Below, in pieces: positions 31,632 through 42,320 of a DNA stretch of 64,000 nucleotides (its first letter is position 1; each line of letters starts with the position of its first letter). A model generated the notes under the pieces. That model did not search any database. It worked only from the letters and a program-made list of their open reading frames with translations, and had not been told where the DNA came from. The position numbers were made by a program, and so were the translations under genes. Source of the stretch: Skeletonema tropicum (lineage: Eukaryota; Bacillariophyta; Thalassiosirophyceae; Thalassiosirales; Thalassiosiraceae); NCBI GenBank assembly GCA_037178625.1, contig CM074145.1, forward strand, positions 1,674,001-1,738,000, written 5' to 3'.

Positions 31632-32912
31632 ATGTTGGTCGATTATTATGACCTACATCGATTCGAGTTGTTCCAGCAGAAGGTTCGCCGATACGGTGGC
31701 GAAGCAGCCGTCCGTCATGACTATAATATTTACAACAGAAAATACACTCCTCCACAATTGAAGGATCAAATGAAAAGCGGCAACTATTTACATAATCAGA
31801 ACCTGAAATGGTGGCGGACAATAAACAAGAACAAACCTTCACCAAAAAAAATATCATTTTTGTCATCATCATTGCAATATGACTCCAAAAGAGACAACAA
31901 ACGGAAGGCGATGGAACTTGACAATTCAACTGTTTCATTTCAGTTCAACAAAGTCACAGCAAAGAAGAAACGTAAAGCGGGGAAACACAAAGCACAACTC
32001 ACCGCCAAACATTTAACTAACTCTCCTGCACCCCTCATTACACCACAATATGGGGACTTTGTTGAGGTTGAATTCTCCTCCAATTCAAGCGTTTATGTTC
32101 TTTATGCTCGCGCAGATAGCGAATGCCCCCTGCTTCGTGACATACATGAATGCTGCTATAAAGGAGCCGGAAATACTCTTGACAATTCTCTTGATGCTTT
32201 GCCCAAAAGAGCTTGGGAACAAGACAACCATGCTGGTGGGGGATATGCAGCATTTGGGATTGGATCCATGGATAAAAGACAAACTGGGCCCTTCTTTCTT
32301 ATGAATCATCAATATGAAAAGGCAAAAGCTATTACTTCCTCTCTCTCTTCCATCTTTGGTAGAGTTGCGGCAGCCTTGCTGAACTACACACCTAATGTAT
32401 TTAGGGAGAATGAAAAAATTAAGAGCATAAATGCAAACTTCTCTTTCCCACCAATTGGTTGCCAAGGTGCAGTTGGCTGGATGGCAAATCAAGTTGCGAT
32501 TCGCCGCATAGGCAAGGGATGCCAGAAGAATGCAATGATAGAAGACAGTGTTGTGGCATTGCACGCTGACACCGGGGATTTGAGTACAATGCACCCGCTT
32601 GTATACATACCGCGCGGTGGTCCAGATGGAAGAGGTGGAATTATAGCAGATTCCCACTTGGTCATTGCGGAAAGCGAGACTGGTGGCAAATACATTCAAA
32701 TCGAGACAAATGTGAGAGATACTGTCTGTATAGTGGTCTTCAATAGCGCACTGAATTTGCATGGGTTGGTCCAATCATCCCCTGAAGGTGAAACTGAAGA
32801 TGCCTGGAGCACGAGGCTCATTCCATTCATTACAAAGCAAATGTATAACTTCATGTTAAAGAACAAATCTGCAGCGCCAATTGATAAGTTTAATGTTCTA
32901 AGAGTAAAGTAA
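31632..32912 (+). CDS. MULE accessory protein, putative 2-oxoglutarate/Fe(II) oxygenase fold (copy in A)
   Basis: ATG at 31632 gives 426 aa; the frame is open to 31578 but with no earlier ATG. Residues about 1-130 are basic and Lys-rich (T-A-K-K-K-R-K-A-G-K-H-K). The C-terminal half looks like a double-stranded beta-helix: V-V-A-L-H-A-D-T-G-D gives H311-x-D313. Then come G-R-G-G-I-I and L-V-I-A-E, V-R-D-T-V-C-I-V-V-F-N-S, L-N-L-H-G-L with H377, and S-T-R-L-I-P-F with R395. This order (HxD, GG-x-L, D-x-V-x-F, distal H, then R) is that of TET/JBP and AlkB-type dioxygenases, which oxidise methylated bases or proteins. TET/JBP genes are known as passengers of fungal KDZ transposons. The assignment here is pattern-based and unverified by profile search. 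The gene lies tail to tail with the transposase, 272 bp apart. Confidence 0.5.
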   Translation: MLVDYYDLHRFELFQQKVRRYGGEAAVRHDYNIYNRKYTPPQLKDQMKSGNYLHNQNLKWWRTINKNKPSPKKISFLSSSLQYDSKRDNKRKAMELDNSTVSFQFNKVTAKKKRKAGKHKAQLTAKHLTNSPAPLITPQYGDFVEVEFSSNSSVYVLYARADSECPLLRDIHECCYKGAGNTLDNSLDALPKRAWEQDNHAGGGYAAFGIGSMDKRQTGPFFLMNHQYEKAKAITSSLSSIFGRVAAALLNYTPNVFRENEKIKSINANFSFPPIGCQGAVGWMANQVAIRRIGKGCQKNAMIEDSVVALHADTGDLSTMHPLVYIPRGGPDGRGGIIADSHLVIAESETGGKYIQIETNVRDTVCIVVFNSALNLHGLVQSSPEGETEDAWSTRLIPFITKQMYNFMLKNKSAAPIDKFNVLRVK

Positions 32913-33184
32913 AACACATCTTTTCCTACGCATATTTGCTCAAACATTGGTACCATACTGCCTCTGTAATGTGTGGAGAGAATTTTTTCTCTGAGAATGA
33001 TCTATTCTATGTCATCTTCATTCCCAGGAATCACTGATTTTGATAGGGGATAAGCACCTATTGATTACCCCACCAATCACCCAACCAGTGAATTAGCAAC
33101 TTTTGTTGCATAAAATGAAATAGTAAAGAAGAATGCTTGTGCTCAAGCCACAAAATTAAATCAGTTGTCTTTATCTTTACAGAA

Positions 33185-35091
33185 TCATTTTCCATGAAGA
33201 AACACGTAATGGCTATTACTTTGTCCTTCTCTTGCCCATAGTGCAACTGTATTATGATCGAAATACATGGGTTGACAATCTTTCATGGCCAATCCCCTTA
33301 GAATGATATTCGCCTTGTATACCACACTGTTCAAAACAAACACCTTTCCAACAACTTGAATCCCAATCGCATCCTTTGCAACACAAGGATCAACATCAGC
33401 TGTTGATTTTGTTTCGTCCAAAACCGAAACAGTCTCAATCAATCCCCAAGTTGATTTCACTAATCTTTTCCCAATCTGCTTTGCAGCTGCGCAATTTGCC
33501 TTGTTGTGTCCAATACCCTTACAAAGATCACAAGTTGAAATGTGACGTTTTGCCGTAACCACTGCTTCCACTCCGCTTATCTTTCTTTTCATGCAAGTTC
33601 CACCTTCGCCCCGTTTCCTTGTAGAAGGAAGGATGCCTTGAGGGTTGTTGATGTTATTCTTACCATCCGCAACTGTAAGATCAAGGTACGACGCAGCTGC
33701 TCCTTTTAATTCTTCTTCCCCGACATTTTGAATATTAGCAATCATGTAATTCACAACTGGCAAAAGCTTCTGGTATGTTTCGTTGCTGCGCGATGCAGTA
33801 CTGGCAAGCTGTTTGAATTTGTCCAACAGAATATTGTGCATTTGAGTCGAATTCAAACGTTTCGCTTTCTTTGCTGTATAACGTTTTGCAATCAATGGGT
33901 TGGCAACAAGATCTGACACAAATTCCCCTACACCTTCACCGCCAGCAACTTGTACATTATCTGTTGCATTAGTATGCAGCTCAACTGCACCAACGACTCC
34001 CTTCTCATCTGGCAGATCAAAATCGGCACCCCCAAAATCTGCTGCAGGAGTGTCATCAATGGAAGAACCACCATTTCTTTGTGGTGCTGGAGAAATTGCA
34101 GGGATTGACTTCACTTCGGTATCATTAAGTTTCCAATGATTGTGAAACTGTGACTCATTGAATTCAAAATCGCATACTCGTTGGATGTGCTTGCATGGCT
34201 GTCCACTGTTGATGTCCCTTTTGCACCACATGCAGTAATACACACCGTCTCTGAATTCTACAACCCTCCTTGGTTGTGTCACTCTATCTGGACCTTTTAA
34301 ATAAACCAAATATGCCTTAGTCACACCTCTTGCCTGTTGCTCAGCAGACAGTACTGCCATTTCCTCATATGAGTACTCTTGAGCTTCTAGGTTTGTCTTG
34401 ATGAAGTTATCCACAACTTTGACAGAACATTTCATCGAACATTCTTGAGCCGCTTTTGTTCGCATGCCTTGGACATCATCATCGTAGACTGCAACTCGTG
34501 CTTTGACTCTTTGCTTTCGTTCCTCAGAAGTCTTATCCTCATCTTTCTGAAGGTGTTGCTGGACGACACCAGTAAAAGAATGAACTTGTCCTCCAAGATG
34601 ACGTTGGAACGCTGAGAATGATCCCTCGACAACGGAACTTGCCTCCATATCCAGTGTGAAATTCTCAATTCTCCAAGGATTCCCCCACCGCTCTTTATAA
34701 AGGGAAAGTTGCTGAAGATATTCTGCAGCCCCTGGCCATTTGCGGCATGCTTCATTCAAGCGAACATCCCATTCCTGTTTACATGTGGTGTTCTTCACCA
34801 GATGTTGATACACAAAGGACTTGCAATCCGCATAGCCTGGGATGTGTTTCAAATTACGAGGGAAATCTAGTCTCATAATATGCCATGTACAGGCACCAAA
34901 GAATGTGACAGAAGGGAGAAATCGTTGTATAGGCTCCACACCAACTCCTACAAAAACAGGGAGGGGCTACGTTGGGCACGGCTTTTCTGGGCACGGGTTG
35001 GGCACGCCCTATGATGTGACGATTCTGCCACGTCACCATACCACGCTCTCTCCATTAACCCTAAAAGGCAGAATTATCTTTCAACAAGAGG

Positions 35092-35151
<60 letters not shown>

Positions 35152-38100
35152 ATGTTGCTGCAGCGCGGCCAATGACAAAAATAAAGTAAGCTAAGTGTTA
35201 CCAGTGTCATTAATACATCATGCAATCCGCACATTCTCAGGATATTAACAACGATAACAGTGGCAGGAGGTCGTCACCAAGCACCAATCTACTAATGAAT
35301 CCTGGTAATCCTGGTCCTGCTTCTTCCTCTGGTGCGTGTTTGTCAACCTCCACCTCCACAAACATGCAACATCCGCATGACACAGGCGCTGCTCATAGCG
35401 TAATGCCACATTACAACAGCAACTTCGCCACTTTGTTTCCTCCTCTGCCATCTTCCAACAATCAGTGGCCAAGTTATAATCATCATCAGCTTCAGCATCT
35501 TTTTCCCATCAATTTTCGACCACCTGCACCTTTTCTCAATCAAGCATCGCTTTTTCAAAACCAACAGCAACAGCAACATCTAATTCCTCAACAAAACCCA
35601 AGCGAACCTCTTGATATGACGATGCAAAACGGTCTGACTGGCACCATTGATATGCCCACCAACACAACCACAACAACTTCACCAACTGAAGAGGCAGAAT
35701 TAGATTTGGCCACCAATACATCCACTAATACCTCCACTGCCACTGCACCTTTTAACAACAACGATGTGTTTCCATCGGAACAACTCTTCAAACAAGCAGT
35801 GGAAGATTATTGCGTGACTGTGCGGATGTTTCCTAAACAAAAAAAGACAGAAAACAAAAGAACGCAAGCAGATAATTACATTAGCTATCGATACACCTGT
35901 CCTAGATCAGGAACCCACAAGTCACAAAAGAAAGAAGGGATCAAGGGTGCCCGGCCAACTCGTCAGTCTCTGAAGACTGGCTGTGAGTGGCACATCAGTG
36001 CTGCACGTGAAAGAATGCCTAATGACGCATGCCGTAATGATGAAATTGTCCGTATAACATCTGTCTCTCTAGAGCATACAAACGGTTGTAATGGTGGAGA
36101 TGACCAGGAGATGATTTTCGCATTACGGAAGAGAGCAGGGAGAACATATCCTGACTATGCTTTAGCGCACCTACGTAAAGAAGTGAAAGCGCGTAGATAT
36201 GGCACTGATGATGTCAAAAGTTGGTTGATTCAATCAGGATTTCTGGATGCAACACTGGAAGAGGCTACCAATTTGCGTTACAGACTTCTAAATGATGAGC
36301 CCATAAAAAATTGGAAACCAAATGAGTGCTCTAAGGAGGAGATAGGTCAATGGACTGACTATCTTCATAACGAAGACTTAGCAAATGAGATTTCTGCCGG
36401 GAGTAAAGACAGCATTGATAACCTGCTAATGTTGCATAGAGGTTTAAAGGAAGAAGTAGATGGATATGACAGTCGAGTTACAACTGATTCAGAACACAGA
36501 TTCAGTGGAACTGCATGGCAGACTGGTAGGATGAGGGCAAGACTTCTCAGACATGGTGCTATGATATTCATTGATGACACAAGGAGTGGTGTCAATACAA
36601 GCAACTTTTGCTTTTGGAATGTTATGGTTTCAGATCATGAAGGCAAATCTCAAACTGTAATGGGAGCAATGACTATGTGTGCTAGCAATGAAGCTGTATC
36701 GTGGGTGCTGCAAAGCCTTGTTAGTATGTCACCCTTTGCTGCTGAAATTGTGAAAGCCACCATGTCAGATTTGGGTAAGTATACAACACCATTGTTCATG
36801 TGTGCATCTCAACATCATGCAAGGAGCTGCTTACGACCGAATTCTTTGTTGTTTTTGTAGGAGTTGGTGTGGAGCCTATACAACGATTTCTCCCTTCTGT
36901 CACATTCTTTGGTGCCTGTACATGGCATATTATGAGACTAGATTTCCCTCGTAATTTGAAACACATCCCAGGCTATGCGGATTGCAAGTCCTTTGTGTAT
37001 CAACATCTGGTGAAGAACACCACATGTAAACAGGAATGGGATGTTCGCTTGAATGAAGCATGCCGCAAATGGCCAGGGGCTGCAGAATATCTTCAGCAAC
37101 TTTCCCTTTATAAAGAGCGGTGGGGGAATCCTTGGAGAATTGAGAATTTCACACTGGATATGGAGGCAAGTTCCGTTGTCGAGGGATCATTCTCAGCGTT
37201 CCAACGTCATCTTGGAGGACAAGTTCATTCTTTTACTGGTGTCGTCCAGCAACACCTTCAGAAAGATGAGGATAAGACTTCTGAGGAACGAAAGCAAAGA
37301 GTCAAAGCACGAGTTGCAGTCTACGATGATGATGTCCAAGGCATGCGAACAAAAGCGGCTCAAGAATGTTCGATGAAATGTTCTGTCAAAGTTGTGGATA
37401 ACTTCATCAAGACAAACCTAGAAGCTCAAGAGTACTCATATGAGGAAATGGCAGTACTGTCTGCTGAGCAACAGGCAAGAGGTGTGACTAAGGCATATTT
37501 GGTTTATTTAAAAGGTCCAGATAGAGTGACACAACCAAGGAGGGTTGTAGAATTCAGAGACGGTGTGTATTACTGCATGTGGTGCAAAAGGGACATCAAC
37601 AGTGGACAGCCATGCAAGCACATCCAACGAGTATGCGATTTTGAATTCAATGAGTCACAGTTTCACAATCATTGGAAACTTAATGATACCGAAGTGAAGT
37701 CAATCCCTGCAATTTCTCCAGCACCACAAAGAAATGGTGGTTCTTCCATTGATGACACTCCTGCAGCAGATTTTGGGGGTGCCGATTTTGATCTGCCAGA
37801 TGAGAAGGGAGTCGTTGGTGCAGTTGAGCTGCATACTAATGCAACAGATAATGTACAAGTTGCTGGCGGTGAAGGTGTAGGGGAATTTGTGTCAGATCTT
37901 GTTGCCAACCCATTGATTGCAAAACGTTATACAGCAAAGAAAGCGAAACGTTTGAATTCGACTCAAATGCACAATATTCTGTTGGACAAATTCAAACAGC
38001 TTGCCAGTACTGCATCGCGCAGCAACGAAACATACCAGAAGCTTTTGCCAGTTGTGAATTACATGATTGCTAATATTCAAAATGTCGGGGAAGAAGAATT

Positions 38101-41100
38101 AAAAGGAGCAGCTGCGTCGTACCTTGATCTTACAGTTGCGGATGGTAAGAATAACATCAACAACCCTCAAGGCATCCTTCCTTCTACAAGGAAACGGGGC
38201 GAAGGTGGAACTTGCATGAAAAGAAAGATAAGCGGAGTGGAAGCAGTGGTTACGGCAAAACGTCACATTTCAACTTGTGATCTTTGTAAGGGTATTGGAC
38301 ACAACAAGGCAAATTGCGCAGCTGCAAAGCAGATTGGGAAAAGATTAGTGAAATCAACTTGGGGATTGATTGAGACTGTTTCGGTTTTGGACGAAACAAA
38401 ATCAACAGCTGATGTTGATCCTTGTGTTGCAAAGGATGCGATTGGGATTCAAGTTGTTGGAAAGGTGTTTGTTTTGAACAGTGTGGTATACAAGGCGAAT
38501 ATCATTCTAAGGGGATTGGCCATGAAAGATTGTCAACCCATGTATTTCGATCATAATACAGTTGCACTATGGGCAAGAGAAGGACAAAGTAATAGCCATT
38601 ACGTGTTTCTTCATGGAAAATGATTCTGTAAAGATAAAGACAACTGATTTAATTTTGTGGCTTGAGCACAAGCATTCTTCTTTACTATTTCATTTTATGC
38701 AACAAAAGTTGCTAATTCACTGGTTGGGTGATTGGTGGGGTAATCAATAGGTGCTTATCCCCTATCAAAATCAGTGATTCCTGGGAATGAAGATGACATA
38801 GAATAGATCATTCTCAGAGAAAAAATTCTCTCCACACATTACAGAGGCAGTATGGTACCAATGTTTGAGCAAATATGCGTAGGAAAAGATGTGTTTTACT
38901 TTACTCTTAGAACATTAAACTTATCAATTGGCGCTGCAGATTTGTTCTTTAACATGAAGTTATACATTTGCTTTGTAATGAATGGAATGAGCCTCGTGCT
39001 CCAGGCATCTTCAGTTTCACCTTCAGGGGATGATTGGACCAACCCATGCAAATTCAGTGCGCTATTGAAGACCACTATACAGACAGTATCTCTCACATTT
39101 GTCTCGATTTGAATGTATTTGCCACCAGTCTCGCTTTCCGCAATGACCAAGTGGGAATCTGCTATAATTCCACCTCTTCCATCTGGACCACCGCGCGGTA
39201 TGTATACAAGCGGGTGCATTGTACTCAAATCCCCGGTGTCAGCGTGCAATGCCACAACACTGTCTTCTATCATTGCATTCTTCTGGCATCCCTTGCCTAT
39301 GCGGCGAATCGCAACTTGATTTGCCATCCAGCCAACTGCACCTTGGCAACCAATTGGTGGGAAAGAGAAGTTTGCATTTATGCTCTTAATTTTTTCATTC
39401 TCCCTAAATACATTAGGTGTGTAGTTCAGCAAGGCTGCCGCAACTCTACCAAAGATGGAAGAGAGAGAGGAAGTAATAGCTTTTGCCTTTTCATATTGAT
39501 GATTCATAAGAAAGAAGGGCCCAGTTTGTCTTTTATCCATGGATCCAATCCCAAATGCTGCATATCCCCCACCAGCATGGTTGTCTTGTTCCCAAGCTCT
39601 TTTGGGCAAAGCATCAAGAGAATTGTCAAGAGTATTTCCGGCTCCTTTATAGCAGCATTCATGTATGTCACGAAGCAGGGGGCATTCGCTATCTGCGCGA
39701 GCATAAAGAACATAAACGCTTGAATTGGAGGAGAATTCAACCTCAACAAAGTCCCCATATTGTGGTGTAATGAGGGGTGCAGGAGAGTTAGTTAAATGTT
39801 TGGCGGTGAGTTGTGCTTTGTGTTTCCCCGCTTTACGTTTCTTCTTTGCTGTGACTTTGTTGAACTGAAATGAAACAGTTGAATTGTCAAGTTCCATCGC
39901 CTTCCGTTTGTTGTCTCTTTTGGAGTCATATTGCAATGATGATGACAAAAATGATATTTTTTTTGGTGAAGGTTTGTTCTTGTTTATTGTCCGCCACCAT
40001 TTCAGGTTCTGATTATGTAAATAGTTGCCGCTTTTCATTTGATCCTTCAATTGTGGAGGAGTGTATTTTCTGTTGTAAATATTATAGTCATGACGGACGG
40101 CTGCTTCGCCACCGTATCGGCGAACCTTCTGCTGGAACAACTCGAATCGATGTAGGTCATAATAATCGACCAACATTGATTTGTTTGTAAGGTATGTTGT
40201 GTGTAAATTCGATAGGTCGTAGATGACCAATTATTGAAGCAGCGGCAAGAATACGAAAAAATCTGACGACGAAAGTGGAATGAGCGGTAGTGTTTTGCTG
40301 TAGTGACTATGATTTATGCTAGTTGGTGTTGCCGCGGTGACTTTATGGCTTATGATGTAGTTACTGGGGTATCTAACTTTGACTGTGTGCGGGGCTTGTG
40401 GTGGAAAGAAGGGGTGGTGGGAGAGCGTGGTATGGTGACGTGGCAGAATCGTCACATCATAGGGCGTGCCCAACCCGTGCCCAGAAAAGCCGTGCCCAAC
40501 GTAGCCCCTCCCACAAAAACAACAAAGAATTCGGTCGTAAGCAGCTCCTTGCATGATGTTGAGATGCACACATGAACAATGGTGTTGTATACTTACCCAA
40601 ATCTGACATGGTGGCTTTCACAATTTCAGCAGCAAAGGGTGACATACTAACAAGGCTTTGCAGCACCCACGATACAGCTTCATTGCTAGCACACATAGTC
40701 ATTGCTCCCATTACAGTTTGAGATTTGCCTTCATGATCTGAAACCATAACATTCCAAAAGCAAAAGTTGCTTGTATTGACACCACTCCTTGTGTCATCAA
40801 TGAATATCATAGCACCATGTCTGAGAAGTCTTGCCCTCATCCTACCAGTCTGCCATGCAGTTCCACTGAATCTGTGTTCTGAATCAGTTGTAACTCGACT
40901 GTCATATCCATCTACTTCTTCCTTTAAACCTCTATGCAACATTAGCAGGTTATCAATGCTGTCTTTACTCCCGGCAGAAATCTCATTTGCTAAGTCTTCG
41001 TTATGAAGATAGTCAGTCCATTGACCTATCTCCTCCTTAGAGCACTCATTTGGTTTCCAATTTTTTATGGGCTCATCATTTAGAAGTCTGTAACGCAAAT

Positions 41101-42151
41101 TGGTAGCCTCTTCCAGTGTTGCATCCAGAAATCCTGATTGAATCAACCAACTTTTGACATCATCAGTGCCATATCTACGCGCTTTCACTTCTTTACGTAG
41201 GTGCGCTAAAGCATAGTCAGGATATGTTCTCCCTGCTCTCTTCCGTAATGCGAAAATCATCTCCTGGTCATCTCCACCATTACAACCGTTTGTATGCTCT
41301 AGAGAGACAGATGTTATACGGACAATTTCATCATTACGGCATGCGTCATTAGGCATTCTTTCACGTGCAGCACTGATGTGCCACTCACAGCCAGTCTTCA
41401 GAGACTGACGAGTTGGCCGGGCACCCTTGATCCCTTCTTTCTTTTGTGACTTGTGGGTTCCTGATCTAGGACAGGTGTATCGATAGCTAATGTAATTATC
41501 TGCTTGCGTTCTTTTGTTTTCTGTCTTTTTTTGTTTAGGAAACATCCGCACAGTCACGCAATAATCTTCCACTGCTTGTTTGAAGAGTTGTTCCGATGGA
41601 AACACATCGTTGTTGTTAAAAGGTGCAGTGGCAGTGGAGGTATTAGTGGATGTATTGGTGGCCAAATCTAATTCTGCCTCTTCAGTTGGTGAAGTTGTTG
41701 TGGTTGTGTTGGTGGGCATATCAATGGTGCCAGTCAGACCGTTTTGCATCGTCATATCAAGAGGTTCGCTTGGGTTTTGTTGAGGAATTAGATGTTGCTG
41801 TTGCTGTTGGTTTTGAAAAAGCGATGCTTGATTGAGAAAAGGTGCAGGTGGTCGAAAATTGATGGGAAAAAGATGCTGAAGCTGATGATGATTATAACTT
41901 GGCCACTGATTGTTGGAAGATGGCAGAGGAGGAAACAAAGTGGCGAAGTTGCTGTTGTAATGTGGCATTACGCTATGAGCAGCGCCTGTGTCATGCGGAT
42001 GTTGCATGTTTGTGGAGGTGGAGGTTGACAAACACGCACCAGAGGAAGAAGCAGGACCAGGATTACCAGGATTCATTAGTAGATTGGTGCTTGGTGACGA
42101 CCTCCTGCCACTGTTATCGTTGTTAATATCCTGAGAATGTGCGGATTGCAT
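33185..42151 (-). CDS. Mutator-like transposase of element A, intron enlarged by element B
   Basis: Exon 1 is 40597-42151 and exon 2 is 33185-34947. By homology with the uninterrupted copy the spliced product is the same 1105-aa transposase as in B (domains described there). The intron, 86 bp in B, is here 5,649 bp because B sits inside it, 75 bp after the donor. The donor (gtaagt) is intact. The 9-bp target duplication has copied the T-rich tract, so the acceptor tgtttttgtag is also intact, though the branch-point region now lies in B's TIR. If unspliced, exon 1 reads on into B and stops at 40457. Whether A still makes full-length transposase depends on splicing of the enlarged intron. Confidence 0.8.
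34950..34958. repeat. Target-site duplication of element B, left
   Basis: acaaaaaca, identical to 40513-40521. The empty site is seen once in B's own intron (cctacaaaaacaacaaag on the minus strand of 36845-36863), which confirms a 9-bp duplication. Confidence 0.95.
34959..35050 (+). repeat. Element B left TIR (transposase side)
   Basis: 92 bp, identical as far as I can compare to the other three TIR copies. The two ends of the element diverge immediately after ...ccacgctctc. Confidence 0.93.
35096..35149 (+). repeat. (CT)27 microsatellite in element B
   Basis: 54 bp of CT lying between the TIR and the transposase ATG (70 bp upstream of it). Element A has the same tract with the same 54-bp length (42222-42275). 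It may be part of the transposase promoter. Confidence 0.95.
35220..38623 (+). CDS. Mutator-like (MULE) transposase, element B, two exons
   Basis: Exon 1 is 35220-36774 and exon 2 is 36861-38623, joined across an 86-bp intron (split codon g|ga) to 1105 aa. Residues 1-180 are low-complexity (Gln/Asn/Thr). Residues about 185-290 resemble the FAR1/WRKY-GCM1 zinc-binding DNA domain: C227, C255, H286, C290. The DDE core follows: D452/D453 in M-I-F-I-D-D-T, D517 in A-T-M-S-D-L-G, C538-x2-H541 (C-T-W-H, the MULE C-x2-H mark) and E626 in S-S-V-V-E-G-S-F. The intron falls immediately after the second Asp motif. Residues 757-772 (C-M-W-C-x9-C-K-H) form a SWIM-like finger, and 991-1004 (C-D-L-C-K-G-I-G-H-N-K-A-N-C) a CCHC zinc knuckle. 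It should cut at the TIRs and insert with 9-bp duplications. The zinc knuckle at the end is an unusual addition to a cut-and-paste transposase. Confidence 0.9.
36775..36860 (+). other. 86-bp intron of the MULE transposase
   Basis: Donor gtaagt and acceptor gtttttgtag. Joining 36774 to 36861 restores a single frame (S-D-L-G|V-G-V-E-P) matching the continuous MULE core. The same intron in element A was the target of B. Confidence 0.9.
38896..40176 (-). CDS. MULE accessory protein, putative 2-oxoglutarate/Fe(II) oxygenase fold (copy in B)
   Basis: 426 aa from ATG 40176, identical to the product of 31632-32912. The candidate metal and cosubstrate residues H311, D313, H377 and R395 are all kept. 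Tail-to-tail arrangement with the transposase gene inside the TIRs shows it is a true element cargo gene, not flanking DNA, because the same gene sits at the same place in both copies. Confidence 0.5.
   Translation of the reverse strand: MLVDYYDLHRFELFQQKVRRYGGEAAVRHDYNIYNRKYTPPQLKDQMKSGNYLHNQNLKWWRTINKNKPSPKKISFLSSSLQYDSKRDNKRKAMELDNSTVSFQFNKVTAKKKRKAGKHKAQLTAKHLTNSPAPLITPQYGDFVEVEFSSNSSVYVLYARADSECPLLRDIHECCYKGAGNTLDNSLDALPKRAWEQDNHAGGGYAAFGIGSMDKRQTGPFFLMNHQYEKAKAITSSLSSIFGRVAAALLNYTPNVFRENEKIKSINANFSFPPIGCQGAVGWMANQVAIRRIGKGCQKNAMIEDSVVALHADTGDLSTMHPLVYIPRGGPDGRGGIIADSHLVIAESETGGKYIQIETNVRDTVCIVVFNSALNLHGLVQSSPEGETEDAWSTRLIPFITKQMYNFMLKNKSAAPIDKFNVLRVK
40421..40512 (-). repeat. Element B right TIR (accessory-gene side)
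   Basis: 92-bp inverted partner of 34959-35050, ending gtagcccctccc at 40512 and followed directly by the duplicated target acaaaaaca. Confidence 0.93.
40513..40521. repeat. Target-site duplication of element B, right
   Basis: acaaaaaca, exact match to 34950-34958. Confidence 0.95.
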
Positions 42152-42219
42152 GATGTATTAATGACACTGGTAACACTTAGCTTACTTTATTTTTGTCATT
42201 GGCCGCGCTGCAGCAACAT

Positions 42220-42221
<2 letters not shown>

Positions 42222-42275
<54 letters not shown>
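42222..42275 (-). repeat. (CT)27 microsatellite in element A
   Basis: 54 bp of AG on the + strand, the counterpart of 35096-35149, upstream of A's transposase start at 42151. Confidence 0.95.
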
Positions 42276-42279
<4 letters not shown>

Positions 42280-42320
42280 CCTCTTGTTGAAAGATAATTC
42301 TGCCTTTTAGGGTTAATGGA

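Larger units (their letters stand above)
34959..40512 (+). mobile_element. Mutator-like element B, complete 5,554 bp, nested in A
   Basis: Bounded by 92-bp inverted repeats (34959-35050 and 40421-40512) and 9-bp duplications acaaaaaca. Order: TIR, (CT)27, transposase (2 exons, +), convergent accessory gene (-), TIR. It is inserted in the intron of element A's transposase, in opposite orientation, so the 31.3-42.4 kb block is a set of large inverted repeats. All open frames appear intact, so B could be autonomous. Confidence 0.95.

Noticed and set aside
34842..35189. Frames across the TIR and CT tract (poly Ser-Leu)
   Set aside because: Translation of the (CT)27 microsatellite and TIR; no gene.
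40457..42151. Single 564-codon frame as a separate gene
   Set aside because: It is exon 1 of element A's transposase read through the intron into element B's TIR; the last residues are TIR sequence, not a real C-terminus.
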